A stretch of DNA of 64,000 nt from Burkholderiaceae bacterium (GCA_024637155.1 JAGXFR010000003.1:1-64000); one strand, 5' to 3'. Numbered from the stretch's first letter, positions 34,247-43,541 are shown. Notes: generated from the letters alone by a model not told the origin. Numbers and translations are program-made.

Positions 34247-35118
34247 TTGAGGAGCCCCTGTTCCAGCAGTTGCACGACGACCGGAAACAGCAGGATCGCG
34301 AAGGTGCCCGGGAAAATGAAGACCACCAGTGGAAAGAGCATCTTCACCGGCGCCTCGGAGGCGAGCTTCTCGGCGCGCAGGAAGCGCTCGGTGCGCCGCT
34401 GCTCGGCCTGCGCCCGCAGCGTCGGTGCGAGGTCGGCCCCCTGACGCTCGGCGCCGCGCAGGATGGCGACCATGCTCGACACGGCCGGCAGTTCAAGGCG
34501 CTCGGCGATCTGGCGCAGGGCCTCGTGCCGGGGCTTGCCCGCCTTCACATCGCGCAGCGCGCGCTCGAACTCGTCGCGCAGCGCTCCGGCGGGTCCGCGC
34601 TCGACCGCCTGCGCGATTGCCGCGGGCAGGTGCAGACCACCTTCGACCAGCAATGCGATCAGCTCGAGCAGGAAGGCCAGGTGACGCAGCGTCTGCGCGC
34701 GGCGCCGCGCGATCCGGTCGCGCACGGCGGCCTGCGGCAGGATGGCGCCGAGCAACGCCCCGGCGCCCACAGTCGGCAGCCAGGCTGCGCCGAGGAGCCA
34801 CGCCAGGCACCCGGCGGCCAGCGCGCCGGACACTCCTGCAACGATGCAGCCCGCCACGAACTGTTCGGGGCGCATCGTGAAGTCCAGGCCCGCGAGCACG
34901 AGGCGGCGTTGCCAGCGTGCGCGCGAAGCGGCGCCCAGGAGCGGCGCGACGCGATGCGCGACCAGATCGACGGCGGGCCAGGCGAGGCGCCAGGCGAGCG
35001 GCGGCAGGTCGCGGTGGCGCCGATCCTCGGCGGGCACCTCACGCGCGGCGCTCCACAGCGAAGCGGCGGCGAGGACGATCGCGAGGAAAAGCGCAGTCAG
35101 GGCGATGGCGAGCAGCAC
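34243..35118 (-). CDS. tadC: Tad pilus inner-membrane platform protein TadC
   Basis: 291 residues of the type II secretion F (GspF) domain family, with an N-terminal helix (LLAIALTALFLAIVLAAASLW), a cytoplasmic F domain (LLVEGGLHLPAAIAQAVERG, GKPRHEALRQIAERLELP) and two C-terminal helices. With TadB it forms the inner-membrane platform for Flp pili. GTG 35118 is the start: the open frame runs to 36270 but that part is antisense-like noise over tadB, and the GTG lies 2 bases after the tadB stop. Confidence 0.9.
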   Translation of the reverse strand: MLLAIALTALFLAIVLAAASLWSAAREVPAEDRRHRDLPPLAWRLAWPAVDLVAHRVAPLLGAASRARWQRRLVLAGLDFTMRPEQFVAGCIVAGVSGALAAGCLAWLLGAAWLPTVGAGALLGAILPQAAVRDRIARRRAQTLRHLAFLLELIALLVEGGLHLPAAIAQAVERGPAGALRDEFERALRDVKAGKPRHEALRQIAERLELPAVSSMVAILRGAERQGADLAPTLRAQAEQRRTERFLRAEKLASEAPVKMLFPLVVFIFPGTFAILLFPVVVQLLEQGLLK

Positions 35119-35120
35119 GG

Positions 35121-36005
35121 TCAGACCTCGATGGCGACGATCCGGCGGATCAGGTAGATCCCTGCCGCCTGGGAGACCAGCACGAACAGACAGACTGCCA
35201 ATCCGATCCCGCTGCGAAACAGCGCGCCCATCGAAACCGGATCGATCGCGAAGAGCACGCCGGCGAGCGCGAAGGGAAGCAGGCCCATGACCAGCGCCTG
35301 CAGGCGCCCCTGCGCGGTGAGCGCCCGGATGCGTCCTTCGAGCGCGATCTTGCGTCGCGTCGTCTCGGCGAGTGCGTCGAGCGCGGCTGCGACGCTGCCA
35401 CCGGAAGAAGCAGCGACGCGCAGCGCCGCGACGAGCAGTCGGGTTTCCTCGAGTGGCATTCGCGTCTCCAGACCGATCAGGCAGCGCTCGAGGGTTGCCC
35501 CGAGATGCTGCTCGCGCAGCAGCAGCCGCAGTTCCTGGCTCGCAGGCGGCGGGATCTCCGCCGCCGCCTGCGCGAGCGCCTGCGCCAGTCCGTTTCCGGC
35601 ACGCAGACCGCCGGCGACGAGCCCGATCAGGTCGGGGATCTGGTCGCGGAAGCGCGCTTCGCGGCGGCGGCGCAGGCGCCCCAGCAGGAGGCGCGGCACC
35701 AATCCGCACACGAGCGCCGTGATCACGCCCGCTGCGGCGCTTGCACTTGCCCAGGTCACCGCGAGTGCTGCCGCGACGGCGACCAACATCCCCATGGCCA
35801 GCAGGCGCCCCGAGTCGACGAAGACGAAGGCGCGGTGCAGCCGGCCACCGACCTCGGTGGCGAAGCGCACGCGATATCCGGCTGCAGCGCGCGTTCCGAT
35901 CATCGCGAGAGCCACGAAACCGAGCGCCGCGGCGCCGAACACGGCAGCGAAAATCCACTCGGGGCCGCCGGTCCCCGCTCCGAGCGATGGCCATGCGAAA
36001 TTCAT
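35121..36005 (-). CDS. tadB: Tad pilus inner-membrane platform protein TadB
   Basis: 294 residues with a type II secretion F domain (RFRDQIPDLIGLVAGGLRAG, ETRMPLEETRLLVAALRVAA, LDALAETTRRKIALEGRIRA) between N-terminal and C-terminal membrane helices. It pairs with TadC as the platform on which the TadA ATPase works. Start ATG 36005 (MNFAWPS) overlaps the tadA stop as ATGA; the extension to 36056 is rejected. Confidence 0.9.
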   Translation of the reverse strand: MNFAWPSLGAGTGGPEWIFAAVFGAAALGFVALAMIGTRAAAGYRVRFATEVGGRLHRAFVFVDSGRLLAMGMLVAVAAALAVTWASASAAAGVITALVCGLVPRLLLGRLRRRREARFRDQIPDLIGLVAGGLRAGNGLAQALAQAAAEIPPPASQELRLLLREQHLGATLERCLIGLETRMPLEETRLLVAALRVAASSGGSVAAALDALAETTRRKIALEGRIRALTAQGRLQALVMGLLPFALAGVLFAIDPVSMGALFRSGIGLAVCLFVLVSQAAGIYLIRRIVAIEV

Positions 36006-37738
36006 TGCGTCCCCGCGAAGCGGGACGACCAGGCAAGCTGCGTCGCATCCCCGCAAAAGGCACCCAGATCCGGCACGCCGCCGCGCGTACGCAGGGCTTC
36101 AAAGAACTCGGGAATGTTGTCGCAGGCAACGAAGCGCCCGCTGCCGCCGCCCGACTCGGGGTCGCCCTGCCCCAAGTGCCCACGCTCGAAACGAAACAGC
36201 GGCTGCATGAGCACGCGCGCCCCCTCGATGCCGGTGACTTCCGAGATCTCGACGATGCGCCGCCGTCCATCGGGCATCCGCGCCTGATGGACGATGATGT
36301 CGATCGCCGCGGCGATCTGCTCGCGGATCACCTGCACCGGCATCTCGACCCCGGCCATCAACACCATCACCTCGAGCCGGGAGATTGCGTCGCGCGAGCT
36401 GTTCGCATGAATCGTGGTGAGCGACCCATCGTGCCCGGTGTTCATCGCCTGGAGCATGTCGAGCGCCTCGCCCGAGCGGCACTCGCCCACGACGATGCGA
36501 TCCGGGCGCATGCGCAGCGCGTTGCGCACCAGTTCGCGAATCGGCACCTCGCCTCGTCCTTCGGCGTTGGCCGGGCGGGCCTCGAGCGACACCAGGTGTT
36601 CGTGGCGCAGGCGCAGTTCCGCCGCGTCCTCGATCGTGATCAGGCGCTCGTCGGCACCGATCAGCCCGGAGAGCACGTTGAGCAGCGTGGTCTTGCCCGA
36701 CCCGGTGCCACCCGAAACGACGATGTTGCGCCGCGATTCGACGCACAGCTTCAGGAAGTCGAGCATCTCGGCGGACGCCGTCCCCAGCGCCACCAGATCG
36801 GCGAGATCGAAGGCGCGACGATGGAAGCGCCGGATCGTGATCGTCGGCCCGTTGATCGCCAGCGGCGCGAGGACCGCATGCACGCGGGAACCGTCGGGCA
36901 GGCGTGCGTCGACCATCGGCGAGGCCTCGTCGATGCGCCGCCCGACCGGAGTGACGATGCGCTCGATCACCGCGCGGATCGCCTCGACGCTGCTGAAACG
37001 CAGGGACGTGCGCTGCAGCCGCCCGTCACGCTCGACAAAGATCGGTGCGGTGCCGTTGACCATGATCTCGCTGATCTGCCCGTCGCCCATCAGTCGCTCG
37101 ATCGGACCGAGCCCGATCGCCTCGTCGAGCACCTGTTCGAACACACGTTCCCGCATGGACGGGGCAACGATTCCCGGCTCTTCGTCGACGATCTCGGTGA
37201 GCAGGGTCAGCGTGAGCGCGCGCAACTCGCGCGCTCCGAGGTGGCGGATCTCCTGGCGGCGCAGGTCGATGCGTGCCAGCAGCCGGCGATGAAGCTGGCG
37301 GTGGCTCTCGAACGCGCCGCCGGGGTCGACGGTTTCCTCCGCTTCCGCACCGGACGCGCCCGTCGTTCCGAGAGGCTTCGCCCCCGGCTTGCGCATGGTT
37401 CTCGCTGTGCGCTCCGGCGGCGCAGCGCTCGCCTGCTCCTCGCCATCGTCGCGCTCTTCGAAACGCAGCCGGTACCCGGCAATGCGCACCTCGTCGTGCT
37501 CGGAGAGCGGACCGAACTCGACGATGCGCTCGTCATTGACCGTCGTGCCGCCGAGACTGCCGCGATCGACGATCTTGACGCCGTGCTCGACCCGGTGAAG
37601 TTCCGCGTGTACCCGCGCGACACGCCAGTTCGCGAGCACGATCCCGCATTCCCTGCCCCGCCCGATGCGACACGGAAACTGCGCTACGCGCGCCGTGCGC
37701 GTCGGCGCGCCCTGGGCGGCGATGGTGACGATCAGCAT
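36002..37738 (-). CDS. tadA: FHA-domain-fused TadA/CpaF secretion ATPase
   Basis: 578 residues. An N-terminal FHA domain (about residues 20-90: CRIGRGRECGIVLANWRVAR, VHAELHR, GGTTVNDERIV) precedes a normal TadA/CpaF ATPase with GGTGSGKTT (Walker A, about residue 343), TIEDAAELRLRHEHLVSLEA, the Asp/His boxes and RMRPDRIVVGECRSGEA (Walker B). The ATPase drives Flp pilin assembly; the FHA domain, which binds phosphothreonine, suggests control by Ser/Thr phosphorylation. Start ATG 37738 lies 1 base after the rcpA stop. Standard TadA proteins of about 430-480 residues lack FHA. Confidence 0.9.
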   Translation of the reverse strand: MLIVTIAAQGAPTRTARVAQFPCRIGRGRECGIVLANWRVARVHAELHRVEHGVKIVDRGSLGGTTVNDERIVEFGPLSEHDEVRIAGYRLRFEERDDGEEQASAAPPERTARTMRKPGAKPLGTTGASGAEAEETVDPGGAFESHRQLHRRLLARIDLRRQEIRHLGARELRALTLTLLTEIVDEEPGIVAPSMRERVFEQVLDEAIGLGPIERLMGDGQISEIMVNGTAPIFVERDGRLQRTSLRFSSVEAIRAVIERIVTPVGRRIDEASPMVDARLPDGSRVHAVLAPLAINGPTITIRRFHRRAFDLADLVALGTASAEMLDFLKLCVESRRNIVVSGGTGSGKTTLLNVLSGLIGADERLITIEDAAELRLRHEHLVSLEARPANAEGRGEVPIRELVRNALRMRPDRIVVGECRSGEALDMLQAMNTGHDGSLTTIHANSSRDAISRLEVMVLMAGVEMPVQVIREQIAAAIDIIVHQARMPDGRRRIVEISEVTGIEGARVLMQPLFRFERGHLGQGDPESGGGSGRFVACDNIPEFFEALRTRGGVPDLGAFCGDATQLAWSSRFAGTQ

Positions 37739-37739
37739 G

Positions 37740-39122
37740 TCACGGCTCCGCGCGAACGCGTTCGCGGCCTGCCTCGACCCGTTCCTGCGCGGCACGCAGA
37801 GATGCGTTCCCCGAGGTCGTCCCCGCGTCGACGAAACGCGGCGTGATGAAGACGTAGAGGTCGCTCACCTGTTCGCGAAACTGTCGCGAGCGAAAGAGCC
37901 TGCCGAGAATGGGCAGGTCTCCGAGCGCGGGCACCTTATCGATGCTGCGCGAACTCTCGTCGCTCACCAGGCCGGCGATCACCAGCGTCTCGTTCTCGCG
38001 CAGGTTCACCTCGGTCTCGGCGCGACGCTTGAGCAGCCCCGGGACATCGCGCACCATGACCTCGAAGTTCACGGCCGAGATCTCGGTGGCGATCTTCGCG
38101 GCGATCACGCCCGTGGCGCTCGCCTGGGGGCTGATCTCGAACTTCACGCCGTATTCCTTGAACATCACCGAGATCGCACCGTTGCCACCCGTGTAGGGAA
38201 TCGGCAGTTCGCCGCCCGCCACGAAGCGGGCGGACCCGCCGCTGCGGCACGACAGTCGCGGTTCGGCCAGAATCACCGCGTCGCCCGACTGCACCATGAA
38301 CTGGATCATCGAGGTGACCGAACTGGCGATGCCGAGCGCGCTCGCGAATGGCGGGACTCGCGGCCGCGTTTCCAGGCCGCTCGCCGCACCCGCCCCGCCG
38401 GTACGAAAGCTCTCGCTGCGGTGCAGGTCCCCGATCAATCCGAAGCTCGGACCCTGCGCGCTGGTGCTCCACTTGACCCCGATGTTCTCCATCGCGCTGC
38501 GCTTGACTTCGACCATGCGCACGTCCATCTCGATCATGCGCTCGAGCCCGAGCTTGCTCACCAGGTTGACGATCTGCGGAACGCGCCGCGAAATCTCGGC
38601 GAGCCGGTTCGCCTGTTCCTCGGAGATGTTCGCGCCCTCGATGATCACGCGATCTCCGACGAGCCGTGCGTGCACGCCGGACTGCTCGCCGAGCATCGCC
38701 CGCACCTCGCCGAGCAATCGCTCGGCATCGGTGGGCACCACGCTGACCACGTAGGTGCGTTCGGCGCCGCCCTTGGTCCAGACGTGCAGCGTGCTCTGGC
38801 CCGGCTGCTCGGCGATCACGAGGATCTGGCGCTCGTCGAGTGCCGTGGCCTGGATGACCCGGCCGTTGCCCACGGCGATCCGGCGCACGGAGCCCTCGTC
38901 GAGGATGCGTGCCTGCCCGACATAGAGATTGATCGATCGCGAGGCAGCGGCGGGTGCGCCGCTAGACGTGCTTCCGACGGCTGCCACATCGAGCAGGAAT
39001 CCCGTCGCGACGAGATCCGGGGCCGTCTCCGCTGCCGCAGGAAGCGTGACCGCGGCGGCGACGAGCAGCGTGGCGAAGCGCATGGCCAGGGAGGCACTGC
39101 AGTGCGATGCAAATCGTTTCAT
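37740..39122 (-). CDS. rcpA: Outer-membrane secretin RcpA/CpaC
   Basis: 460 residues with a signal peptide (MRFATLLVAAAVTLPAAAE), an N-terminal pilus-secretin domain (SRSINLYVGQARILDEGSVR, then VWTKGGAERTYVVSVVPTDA) and a C-terminal secretin domain (VILAEPRLSCRSGGSARFVA, GGELPIPYTG, DLPILGRLFRSRQFREQ). It forms the outer-membrane channel for Flp pili. The start overlaps the cpaB stop as ATGA. Confidence 0.92.
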   Translation of the reverse strand: MKRFASHCSASLAMRFATLLVAAAVTLPAAAETAPDLVATGFLLDVAAVGSTSSGAPAAASRSINLYVGQARILDEGSVRRIAVGNGRVIQATALDERQILVIAEQPGQSTLHVWTKGGAERTYVVSVVPTDAERLLGEVRAMLGEQSGVHARLVGDRVIIEGANISEEQANRLAEISRRVPQIVNLVSKLGLERMIEMDVRMVEVKRSAMENIGVKWSTSAQGPSFGLIGDLHRSESFRTGGAGAASGLETRPRVPPFASALGIASSVTSMIQFMVQSGDAVILAEPRLSCRSGGSARFVAGGELPIPYTGGNGAISVMFKEYGVKFEISPQASATGVIAAKIATEISAVNFEVMVRDVPGLLKRRAETEVNLRENETLVIAGLVSDESSRSIDKVPALGDLPILGRLFRSRQFREQVSDLYVFITPRFVDAGTTSGNASLRAAQERVEAGRERVRAEP

Positions 39123-40108
39123 GAGGGATCCTTCGACGGGCGTGGCGGTGTCAGCGGATTCGGCGGCGCCGGCAGCCCCGGCGCAGCCACAGACGGAGGC
39201 GTCGGCGCAGCAGGAGGCAACGGCGCAGCAGCACGCGGTGGCAACTCCTCGGGCGCGACGGCCGGGCTCAAGGCAGCCAGGTTGCCGCGCCCGCCGACGA
39301 TGATCTCGGGACCGATCCGCGGCGGCGCCGCCGGCTTGGCGGGTGCCACGCCGAGCAGCCCGTGCAGGTCGAGCGGGGTGCGTGCGAGCGGAGTGCGATC
39401 GTCGGGGTTGCGCAGCATGGCGGTCAGCTTGCCGCCGCGCTGCGCGACGATCAGCCGCTGCGCCTGGTCCGGCGTCACCTCGACCGTGATCGTGGTGAAG
39501 CTGCGCCCGAGCCGCGCGTCGTCGCCGCCCGGGCGCACCTGGCGTCCCGTCGCCAGCACCAGCAGGTCCTGCATCAGCGCGGCGGTGGCTTCGGGCAGCG
39601 GCTGGGCGGGATTCGACCCGGGCGGCCTTACCGAGAGCAGCAGATCGATCCGGTCGCCGGGCTGGAGCATCCCGGAGACTGAGTTGATCTCGTCGACCGA
39701 GATCGTCAGCGCCCGAATGCCGCGGCGGATCTTCGCCGAGAAGGTCGCGACGTCGGCCCCGAGGATCGCGCCCTGCAGCAGCGTCTCGCCGCTGCGCATC
39801 GGCGCCGACAGGCGCGCGCCGACGAAGCCCTCGAACTGCTCCGGACGCACGGCCGTGCCCGGAATGTATTCGACCGGCACCCGGCGCACCGCCATCGAGT
39901 CGGCGCTCACCGTCTCACCGGCCTCCAGCTCCCGCTTGGCGACGACCACTTCGGCCATGGTCTGTGCGGGTGCCAGGCGCGCCCGCTCGCGCTCCAGATG
40001 CTCGCCGATGTAGCCGCGGGCCGCCAGCGTGGCGAGGCCGCCGAAGCCCAGCGCCGCGCCGAGCAGAAGGAGAGTTCGGTGACGCTTGAGAAAGGCGAAC
40101 GCATTCAT
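39119..40108 (-). CDS. cpaB: Flp pilus assembly protein CpaB/RcpC
   Basis: 329 residues. An N-terminal membrane helix (RTLLLLGAALGFGGLATLAA) is followed by an SAF/ChapFlgA domain (VVVAKRELEAGETVSADSMA, VRRVPVEYIPGTAV) and an RcpC/CpaB domain (IRALTISVDEINSVSGMLQP, GDRIDLLLSV). The Pro/Ala-rich tail is probably unstructured. CpaB is a periplasmic partner of the secretin. ATG 40108 is chosen over a longer frame to 40516 that would cover the small pilin-like gene; it overlaps that gene's stop by 4 bases. Confidence 0.9.
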   Translation of the reverse strand: MNAFAFLKRHRTLLLLGAALGFGGLATLAARGYIGEHLERERARLAPAQTMAEVVVAKRELEAGETVSADSMAVRRVPVEYIPGTAVRPEQFEGFVGARLSAPMRSGETLLQGAILGADVATFSAKIRRGIRALTISVDEINSVSGMLQPGDRIDLLLSVRPPGSNPAQPLPEATAALMQDLLVLATGRQVRPGGDDARLGRSFTTITVEVTPDQAQRLIVAQRGGKLTAMLRNPDDRTPLARTPLDLHGLLGVAPAKPAAPPRIGPEIIVGGRGNLAALSPAVAPEELPPRAAAPLPPAAPTPPSVAAPGLPAPPNPLTPPRPSKDPS

Positions 40109-40323
40109 GGTCGTGACATGGCCTCCGTGTAGGTCTGGTAGCGCTGCCCGAACGCGTCGAAGACGCGCTGCAGCGGACTGCTGGGGCCGATCGCGAGCAC
40201 GATGACCGCGAGCCCGACCACGAGCAGGTATTCGAGAAGCGATTGGCCGCGCTGCGCGCGCTCGCGCGCAAGGCGAGCGCTGCGACGACCGGGTGTGCGG
40301 GCAGGGGCGGGAACGGCGCTCAC
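40105..40323 (-). CDS. Small pilin-like membrane protein of the Tad operon
   Basis: A 72-residue protein with a basic N-terminus, then RGQSLLEYLLVVGLAVIVLA and a short polar tail (DAFGQRYQTYTEAMSRP). The Gly followed by Q-S-L-L-E matches the class III (Flp/TadE-type) prepilin signal with Glu at about +5. It may be a second pilin or pseudopilin. It overlaps the genes on both sides by 4 bases, which argues that it is real. I do not recognise a named family. Confidence 0.7.
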   Translation of the reverse strand: MSAVPAPARTPGRRSARLARERAQRGQSLLEYLLVVGLAVIVLAIGPSSPLQRVFDAFGQRYQTYTEAMSRP

Positions 40324-41051
40324 CGCGCTTCCTCCTCGACGAGGTGCAGCACGGCGGCGGTGCGATCGCCCCGGCGTTCCAGCGTGACGACCAGTTCGGC
40401 GCCTCCCGGGTTTGCCTTCGCGCGATCCCCGCGCGACGCCTTTCGATAGAATGCGATGTCGAGTTCGCCCCCCGTCCCCGCTTCGACGACCGGCTCGCGC
40501 ACGAAACCGAGCGCACGCGCGCGGGCTCCGATCTCTGTGGAGAGCGCCGCCACGCCGCGCGCGACGAGCGCCACGGTGGTCACCGCCACGCGGGCGTCGT
40601 CGCGACTGACCACCTGGTCGAGCAGCGCCGCGTCGTCGGGCAGCAGTCGCCGCGGGTGGTGCGTGACCTTGACCGGCCGCGGCTGTGCGTCCCAGCGGCT
40701 GATCATCCCGGTGCTCGTGCCCCCCGCCGCATCCCGGAGTTGCGCCGTCTCAACCGACTCTCCGGCGATGCGCGAGACGATCTGCCAGGGTCCGCTGTCG
40801 CGACGCACCACGTCGCGTGCGCCGGCCGCCCGCCACGCGCTGGCGATGGCATCCGCGGCTCGAGACGCGTCCCCAGCCACGGTGAAACGCGCGGTGCTGA
40901 CCTCGCGCCCCCCCAGCACCGCGCGCGGCAGCACCAGTTCGAGTTCCCGATACGGGATCGGCGGGCGCAGGGGCTCGACGGCGAGCGCCCTCGAGAGAAC
41001 CGGGGCCAACGCCGCGATCAGCGCGCTCAACAAGAGTCGGCGAATCGTCAT
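40320..41051 (-). CDS. Exported protein of unknown function in the Tad operon
   Basis: 243 residues with a signal peptide (MTIRRLLLSALIAALAPVLSRALA). The rest has repeated alternating strand/helix character (SRAADAIASAWRAAGARDVV; RARALGFVREPVVEAGTGGE) and no recognised motif. ATG 41051 is the start since it overlaps the stop of the TadE-like gene upstream as ATGA; the frame continues to 41732 as noise. Its place between minor pilin genes suggests a periplasmic role in pilus assembly. Confidence 0.7.
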   Translation of the reverse strand: MTIRRLLLSALIAALAPVLSRALAVEPLRPPIPYRELELVLPRAVLGGREVSTARFTVAGDASRAADAIASAWRAAGARDVVRRDSGPWQIVSRIAGESVETAQLRDAAGGTSTGMISRWDAQPRPVKVTHHPRRLLPDDAALLDQVVSRDDARVAVTTVALVARGVAALSTEIGARARALGFVREPVVEAGTGGELDIAFYRKASRGDRAKANPGGAELVVTLERRGDRTAAVLHLVEEEAR

Positions 41052-41908
41052 GGCCCCACCCGATCCGGCGGCAGCAGCGAGACATCGCTGTCGTGGTAGC
41101 GAAAGTGGCCTGCCTGCCCGTCGAGGGAGAGCATCGCCATCAGCTGCATCGACCAGAGGGTGAGCTGGTAGGCGATCGGTTGCGCGACTTCGTGGATGGG
41201 ATCCAGCCTCTGCCCCTGCGCAACGCGACTCTGCAGCGTATCGGCCGCCGGGCCCAGCGCGCGCGACGCGCTCCAGTCGTCGGTGAGGATCGCGGTGCGC
41301 GCACGAAAGGTGAGCGCGAGCGGGTCGAGCGCGCGCGCCGCGGCCGGTGCGACTCCCGGCAGGGCCGCCTCCACCCGCGCTTCGAGCAGCCCGCCGCGCA
41401 TCGCCAGACCGAAGCGAGCGGGACCGGCGATCTGGTCGAGGACCGCGGCGGCATTCGGAAAGCGCAGCTGCCCCTGTCCGATCGCGACGCTTGATCCGGC
41501 ATCGAAACTGCCCCACTGGAATCCGGCGCGGACCGCGGCCAGATCGGGCAGCAGGGCCTGGCCCGTGCGCCCGGTCCACAGGGCGTTGGCGTCTGCCACG
41601 GGCACCGCCCCGGTAATGCCGGGTGGACTGGCGATCGGCCGATCGCCGCGGGTGAAATGCCGATCGCGCAATTCGGCGACAAGCCCCATCTGCGCCGTGG
41701 CATCCGCGCACTCGAGAGGTCGGACCGTGCACTCGAATGCCAGCGTGCGCGACGCGGCGATGCTGGCCATCTGCAGCGACTGAAACTTGCCGAGCAGGAC
41801 GATCCCCACGCCGAGTGGAACGAGCACGAGCGCGGCCACGAGCGCCTCGACGAGTGCCTGCCCGCGTGCCGCGCGCCCGGTCGGCGGCCGGCGCAGTTCA
41901 GCGCACAT
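41048..41908 (-). CDS. TadE/TadG-like minor pilin protein
   Basis: 286 residues. The N-terminus RGQALVEALVAALVLVPLGV carries a prepilin-type Gly with Glu at about +5 and a membrane helix, as in TadE-like minor pilins. The large C-terminal periplasmic region has no recognised domain. It overlaps the TadG-like gene upstream by 11 bases and the unknown exported-protein gene downstream by 4, so all are translated together. A subfamily cannot be named. Confidence 0.78.
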   Translation of the reverse strand: MCAELRRPPTGRAARGQALVEALVAALVLVPLGVGIVLLGKFQSLQMASIAASRTLAFECTVRPLECADATAQMGLVAELRDRHFTRGDRPIASPPGITGAVPVADANALWTGRTGQALLPDLAAVRAGFQWGSFDAGSSVAIGQGQLRFPNAAAVLDQIAGPARFGLAMRGGLLEARVEAALPGVAPAAARALDPLALTFRARTAILTDDWSASRALGPAADTLQSRVAQGQRLDPIHEVAQPIAYQLTLWSMQLMAMLSLDGQAGHFRYHDSDVSLLPPDRVGP

Positions 41909-43268
41909 AGGCCTCCGCCGCGAGGCGTTGCGCATCGGTCGGCTCGGCGAGGCGTGCCTGCCAGAACGGGCTGTAGAGGCTCGCGTACTCGGAGCCGGTG
42001 CCGGCATCCGGAGGACGCCGGAAATAGACCTCACCAGCGGCCAGCGCCCAGAGCCGATCCCCCGCGAAGCGCTCGAAAAGCCGCAGTCGACCCGTTCCCA
42101 AGTTGAGCGTGTTCGCGGTGCGCACCGAGCCACGTTCGACGCGGGCCAGCACAGCCAGGGAACTCGTCGGATAGCGCCGATTGGAGAACCCTTCGTAATT
42201 GAGTTCGCGCACCCGCGAGATCCCGCCGTAGCTGTCGAAGCCCGGCAGGTTCGCACCATCAATCTCGCCCGTCGCCGCGGCAAGCGCCGCCGGGTTGAGG
42301 TTCACATCACCCGGATTCGACAGAATCGCCCCAGCAGCAGGCCCGGCTTCCGCCGCGCCCCAGCCCAGCGGCACGAGCTCGCGCCGTCGGCAGTTCAGCC
42401 CCAGGAAGCCGCTCCTGCGGTTGTCGTGCATCGAGGCCGTGTCGGCGGCCTCCCAGCGCTCGAGTCCGGGGGCGAGCGCGGTGCCGCCGCGCTTGCGAAA
42501 CATCTGAAACCACCCGCTCGGGTCGCTCAGCGACAGGAGGCAGCTTGAGGGCAGCAGCCACAGGATCTGGTCCTCGCTGCGCGGACCGGCGGTGAACGGG
42601 TCGAGCGAGCGCAGCACCAGGTCGCGGATGCGCTCGCGATCCGCGTCGCTCGCATAGCGGCGCGTGAATCGCTCGAACTCACCGACGTCGGTGAGCGCGT
42701 AGGCGAAGAACGCCGGATCGTTGGCGCGAGCGATCTCGTTGGCCGCCGCTCCGGCGCCGAAGACACCGGCCGAGAGCTGCAGGAGTTCCTGGCTGCGCTG
42801 CAGGATTTCCTTGTAGCCAGTGTCCGCCGCCGCGCGCCAGAACACCTCGTCGGCCGCGGCGAACTCGGTCAGCGTGCGCGCCTGCGTGGCCACCTGCGCC
42901 GCCGACTGCAGCACGGGCGCCAGCGGCGGAAAGACCGCGGCGAGCACCTGGGCGTTCTGGGTGAAGTGCTCGAAGTACTTCGACCACGACACCAGCGTGA
43001 CCGCTTGCGCCACGGCGACTTCCTGCGCGACGATCGCGCGGTTCGCGTAGGCGTGGAAGTTGAGCACCCGGGCGCGCCAGAGCGCGGCGCTGTAGGCGGC
43101 CGCGTCGGCGGCGTTGGTGAGCCGCGCCTTGGTGGCCGCGACCTGACCCGTGCTGAACAGGAAGAAGAGCGCGAGCAGCCCCATGAACAGCAGCAGCAGG
43201 GCGAGCACAAGCGCCTGCCCGTGCTCGAAATGCCCGGCAATCCTGCGCATCTGCGCCACCTTTCTCAA
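41898..43268 (-). CDS. TadG-like Flp pilus assembly protein
   Basis: 456 residues. The N-terminus HGQALVLALLLLFMGLLALF is a prepilin-like signal and helix, and TGQVAATKARLTNAADAAAY is the conserved block of the Tad-type N-terminal domain (TadG). The remaining periplasmic part is predicted mixed structure without a von Willebrand domain that I can see. ATG 43268 or ATG 43250 may be the start. It lies directly after the flp gene. Confidence 0.82.
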   Translation of the reverse strand: MRKVAQMRRIAGHFEHGQALVLALLLLFMGLLALFFLFSTGQVAATKARLTNAADAAAYSAALWRARVLNFHAYANRAIVAQEVAVAQAVTLVSWSKYFEHFTQNAQVLAAVFPPLAPVLQSAAQVATQARTLTEFAAADEVFWRAAADTGYKEILQRSQELLQLSAGVFGAGAAANEIARANDPAFFAYALTDVGEFERFTRRYASDADRERIRDLVLRSLDPFTAGPRSEDQILWLLPSSCLLSLSDPSGWFQMFRKRGGTALAPGLERWEAADTASMHDNRRSGFLGLNCRRRELVPLGWGAAEAGPAAGAILSNPGDVNLNPAALAAATGEIDGANLPGFDSYGGISRVRELNYEGFSNRRYPTSSLAVLARVERGSVRTANTLNLGTGRLRLFERFAGDRLWALAAGEVYFRRPPDAGTGSEYASLYSPFWQARLAEPTDAQRLAAEAYVR

Positions 43269-43283
43269 CGCACCCGGCAGCGA

Positions 43284-43541
43284 TCAGCGATTGTCGAGGT
43301 TGTAGTTGTCCAGCCCCTTACGCTGGTTCGCGCTGGTCTGTGCGGTGCTCGCGTTGCCCTGCGCCTGCCCGATCGCCGTGGCCGCGTTCTGCCCCGACAC
43401 CTCCATCGCGAGCCCCGCGGTCTGGTTGCGAATGGTCTGGCCGAACAGGGTGTAGGTGCCGATCGCCGCGACCGATATCAGCGCGACGATCACGATGTAC
43501 TCGGTCATTCCCTGGCCGGCGTGGTGTGCACGTTTGCTCAT
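43284..43541 (-). CDS. flp: Flp-type major pilin
   Basis: An 85-residue pilin. GQGMTEYIVIVALISVAAIG is the class III prepilin region with cleavage expected after Gly and Glu two or three residues beyond, followed by a Gln/Asn/Ala-rich tail. AAGGAGAGATC precedes ATG 43541, an unusually strong ribosome binding site, fitting an abundant structural subunit. It heads the operon. Confidence 0.88.
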   Translation of the reverse strand: MSKRAHHAGQGMTEYIVIVALISVAAIGTYTLFGQTIRNQTAGLAMEVSGQNAATAIGQAQGNASTAQTSANQRKGLDNYNLDNR

